Assembly: GCA_040007395.1 (NCBI GenBank)
Contig: JBDTVG010000133.1
Coordinates: 1 to 7,655, forward strand
Direction of reading: 5' to 3'
Source: DATGFK01 sp040007395
GTDB taxonomy: Bacteria > Chloroflexota > Anaerolineae > Aggregatilineales > UBA2796
DNA length: 7,655 nt
Shown: positions 6,381-7,655 of the stretch, in pieces
Numbering within the stretch: the first letter of the stretch is position 1
How the letters are laid out: every line of letters starts with the position of its first letter
Position numbers and translations under genes: made by a program
The notes under the pieces: model-generated
What the model was told of the DNA's origin: nothing
What the model saw: only the letters and a program-made list of their open reading frames with translations
Database searches by the model: none

Positions 6381-6405
6381 TACAACCTGTTTTAAACAGG
6401 TTGTA
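6381..6405. repeat. Perfect 25-base palindrome between the FGE-like gene and the decarboxylase
   Basis: The arms TACAACCTGTTT (6381-6392) and AAACAGGTTGTA (6394-6405) are exact reverse complements around a single central base, with no mismatch in 12 pairs. It lies 28 bases upstream of the decarboxylase start. As RNA it would fold into a stem with an A+T-rich tip, but neither strand is followed by a clear T run (minus reads TTGATCC next). An operator for a dimeric regulator is as likely as a terminator or RNA-processing stem. Confidence 0.75.
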
Positions 6406-6411
6406 GGATTT

Positions 6412-6426
6412 TACCAAACAATGGTA
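6412..6426. repeat. Short inverted repeat beside the palindrome
   Basis: TACCA (6412-6416) and TGGTA (6422-6426) flank AACAA. In the minus-strand transcript this is a 5-base stem with a 5-base loop followed by AAAAT, lying just after the FGE-like stop codon. It is too weak for a terminator by itself and may be chance. Confidence 0.3.
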
Positions 6427-6438
6427 TAGAACTTCCTG

Positions 6439-7644
6439 CTACTCTGTTAAAAACCCGTTGCGGATGAGGAAGGCTCGCAAGGTTCCTTCTTCTGGCTCAT
6501 GCAGCATCGATCCACGATCCGCGTTGCGTAGATCCGCCAGATTTGCGTCGGCGGGGTCGGCAATTGGATCGGTGGCGTTGCGCTCTGCCACAATCAAAGT
6601 CGGGATGGTGCGCGTGCCAAGCCAGCGATCCAAGCGGGACGCAGCCTGTTCATCGGTATCCACGCTCAACTGGCGATACGGCACATTCCACGCATCGAGC
6701 CACTTTTTCGTCTTGATAAGATCGGAACAGAACGTAGTGCGCCCGTAGACAACCAGATCGTAGCGCGTGCGGGGCGCAATAGCAGGGCGAGTTCCGCACG
6801 CCGCCAGCCGTACTCCAGTACTGATGTCGCCGTAGGTAGGCGGATATAGGTAGCGCGTCGTGACACGGTTGGCATATTTACCATCGCTCCAATTGCCACC
6901 GCGCAATACACGATATTCCGGTGTATACAGGTCTTCGCGCCCATCATGGGCATTATACGGATAGGGACGCAAGATACTGCTTGTCCATTCCCAGACTTGC
7001 CCTAGCAGATCAGCGTGCCCGAAGGGGCCATCACCCGCCGGACTGAACATACCCACTGCGGTTGTCATGCCGCGAGTCGGATGTTCAGCATCTGACTCGC
7101 CGCTGTTAAGTTTAGTAATATCCCACGCGCCACCCCAAGGATACAGCGAATGGCTGCCAGTGCCACGCGCCGCCCATTCCCATTCGGCTTCGGTGGGCAG
7201 CCGGATGCTCATGGCAGTGGCGATAGAAGCCCAGCGCGCTAACGCCGTTGCCTCGAACCAGCTTACGCCCACTACCGGGCGATCATCACCTGCGAAGCGC
7301 GGGATGTCCCAGAAATTAGGCTGCAACCGCCCGGTTTTTTGCCGCCACGACCAGCCGTCAGGTGTCCAGTAATCCGAGTTATGATAGCCCTGTGCGGCGA
7401 TAAACTGGGCGTAGATCCCATTGGTGACTGGATAACGGGCTAGGTCGAAGCTGTCGAGATTAACGGGATGCTGTGGCATTTCGCGCCCGAAAAATTCACG
7501 CCATACGTCGCCATAGGAGTTTATGAACCGTGCAGCGATCTTCTCGTCCAGCCCCAGATTGACCGTCCCGGCAGGCACAGGTAAAAAGGCTAATTGTTCA
7601 ATGAGGGCTGTATTGACCGGAATGCTCGACTCTAGATTTGACAC
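6439..7644 (-). CDS. SUMF1/FGE-fold protein fused to a glutaredoxin-like domain
   Basis: 401 residues in two domains. Residues about 18-285 are an FGE-sulfatase (SUMF1) domain: FLPVPAG (20-26), FDLARYPVTNGIYAQFI (66-82), PVVGVSWFEATALARW (123-138), RLPTEAEWEWAARG (148-161), YPWGG (168-172), DLLGQVWEW (212-220), RVLRGGNW (245-252) and GVRLA (277-281). True formylglycine-generating enzymes carry a catalytic Cys pair after RGGSW; here that stretch has none (the domain's only Cys is 283), so that activity is unlikely. Residues about 296-356 resemble glutaredoxin: YDLVVYG, then FCSDL (305-309), where the second Cys of CxxC is Leu, and TIPT (346-349) with the cis-Pro. A helical tail (363-401) follows. 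The GTG start (7644-7642) has GAGG 7 bases upstream at the window edge; the frame is open to the edge, so an earlier start cannot be excluded. Function unknown; a thiol-related role is inferred. Confidence 0.8.
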   Translation of the reverse strand: MSNLESSIPVNTALIEQLAFLPVPAGTVNLGLDEKIAARFINSYGDVWREFFGREMPQHPVNLDSFDLARYPVTNGIYAQFIAAQGYHNSDYWTPDGWSWRQKTGRLQPNFWDIPRFAGDDRPVVGVSWFEATALARWASIATAMSIRLPTEAEWEWAARGTGSHSLYPWGGAWDITKLNSGESDAEHPTRGMTTAVGMFSPAGDGPFGHADLLGQVWEWTSSILRPYPYNAHDGREDLYTPEYRVLRGGNWSDGKYANRVTTRYLYPPTYGDISTGVRLAACGTRPAIAPRTRYDLVVYGRTTFCSDLIKTKKWLDAWNVPYRQLSVDTDEQAASRLDRWLGTRTIPTLIVAERNATDPIADPADANLADLRNADRGSMLHEPEEGTLRAFLIRNGFLTE

Positions 7645-7651
7645 GACAAAA

Positions 7652-7655
7652 CCTC
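7652..7655 (-). promoter_or_regulatory. Ribosome binding site of the FGE-like gene, at the window edge
   Basis: GAGG on the minus strand, 7 bases before the GTG at 7644-7642. It is the only support for that start, because the sequence ends here. Confidence 0.5.

Noticed and set aside
6439..7644. True formylglycine-generating enzyme or ergothioneine-type sulfoxide synthase
   Set aside because: The catalytic Cys pair is missing, there is no HX3HXE iron-binding motif, and no sulfatase gene is nearby.

Overview
The window carries seven protein genes, all on the minus strand, so transcription runs from the right edge to the left. Nothing convincing is encoded on the plus strand. I see no tRNA, rRNA, CRISPR array, insertion sequence or phage gene. 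The pairing of a Roadblock/LC7 protein with a V4R-domain protein, GTG and TTG starts preceded by purine-rich Shine-Dalgarno sites, and a generic bacterial RecA suggest a free-living bacterium. Chloroflexota (Anaerolineae-like) is my best guess. This rests on gene content and is not proven.

Layout in the direction of transcription: (1) 7644-6439, an SUMF1/FGE-fold protein fused to a glutaredoxin-like domain, lacking the catalytic cysteines of true formylglycine-generating enzymes. (2) 6352-4997, a PLP-dependent group II amino acid decarboxylase. The 86-base gap between them holds a perfect 25-base palindrome. (3) 4855-3836, recA, with its own candidate promoter and followed by a strong stem-loop with a T-rich tail. 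(4) 3653-2628, a D-2-hydroxyacid dehydrogenase. (5) 2589-1288, 38 bases downstream, a membrane-anchored seven-repeat TolB/PD40-type beta-propeller, followed by a weak terminator-like stem-loop. (6) 926-555, a Roadblock/LC7 protein with a TTG start, behind a 361-base regulatory region with a good sigma70-type promoter and a dyad upstream of it. (7) 498 to the left edge, a V4R-domain protein with a Cys-rich metal-binding motif, truncated by the window.

The likely transcription units are {FGE-like-Grx, decarboxylase}, {recA}, {dehydrogenase, propeller} and {Roadblock, V4R}. RecA serves recombination and DNA repair. The Roadblock/V4R pair looks like a small-GTPase-linked or ligand-sensing signalling module. 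The decarboxylase and dehydrogenase look like catabolic or secondary-metabolism enzymes of unknown substrate. I find no clear evidence of a wholly new multi-gene system. The points most worth a second look are the FGE-like/monothiol-Grx fusion, the 25-base palindrome, and the Roadblock-V4R unit with its long leader.
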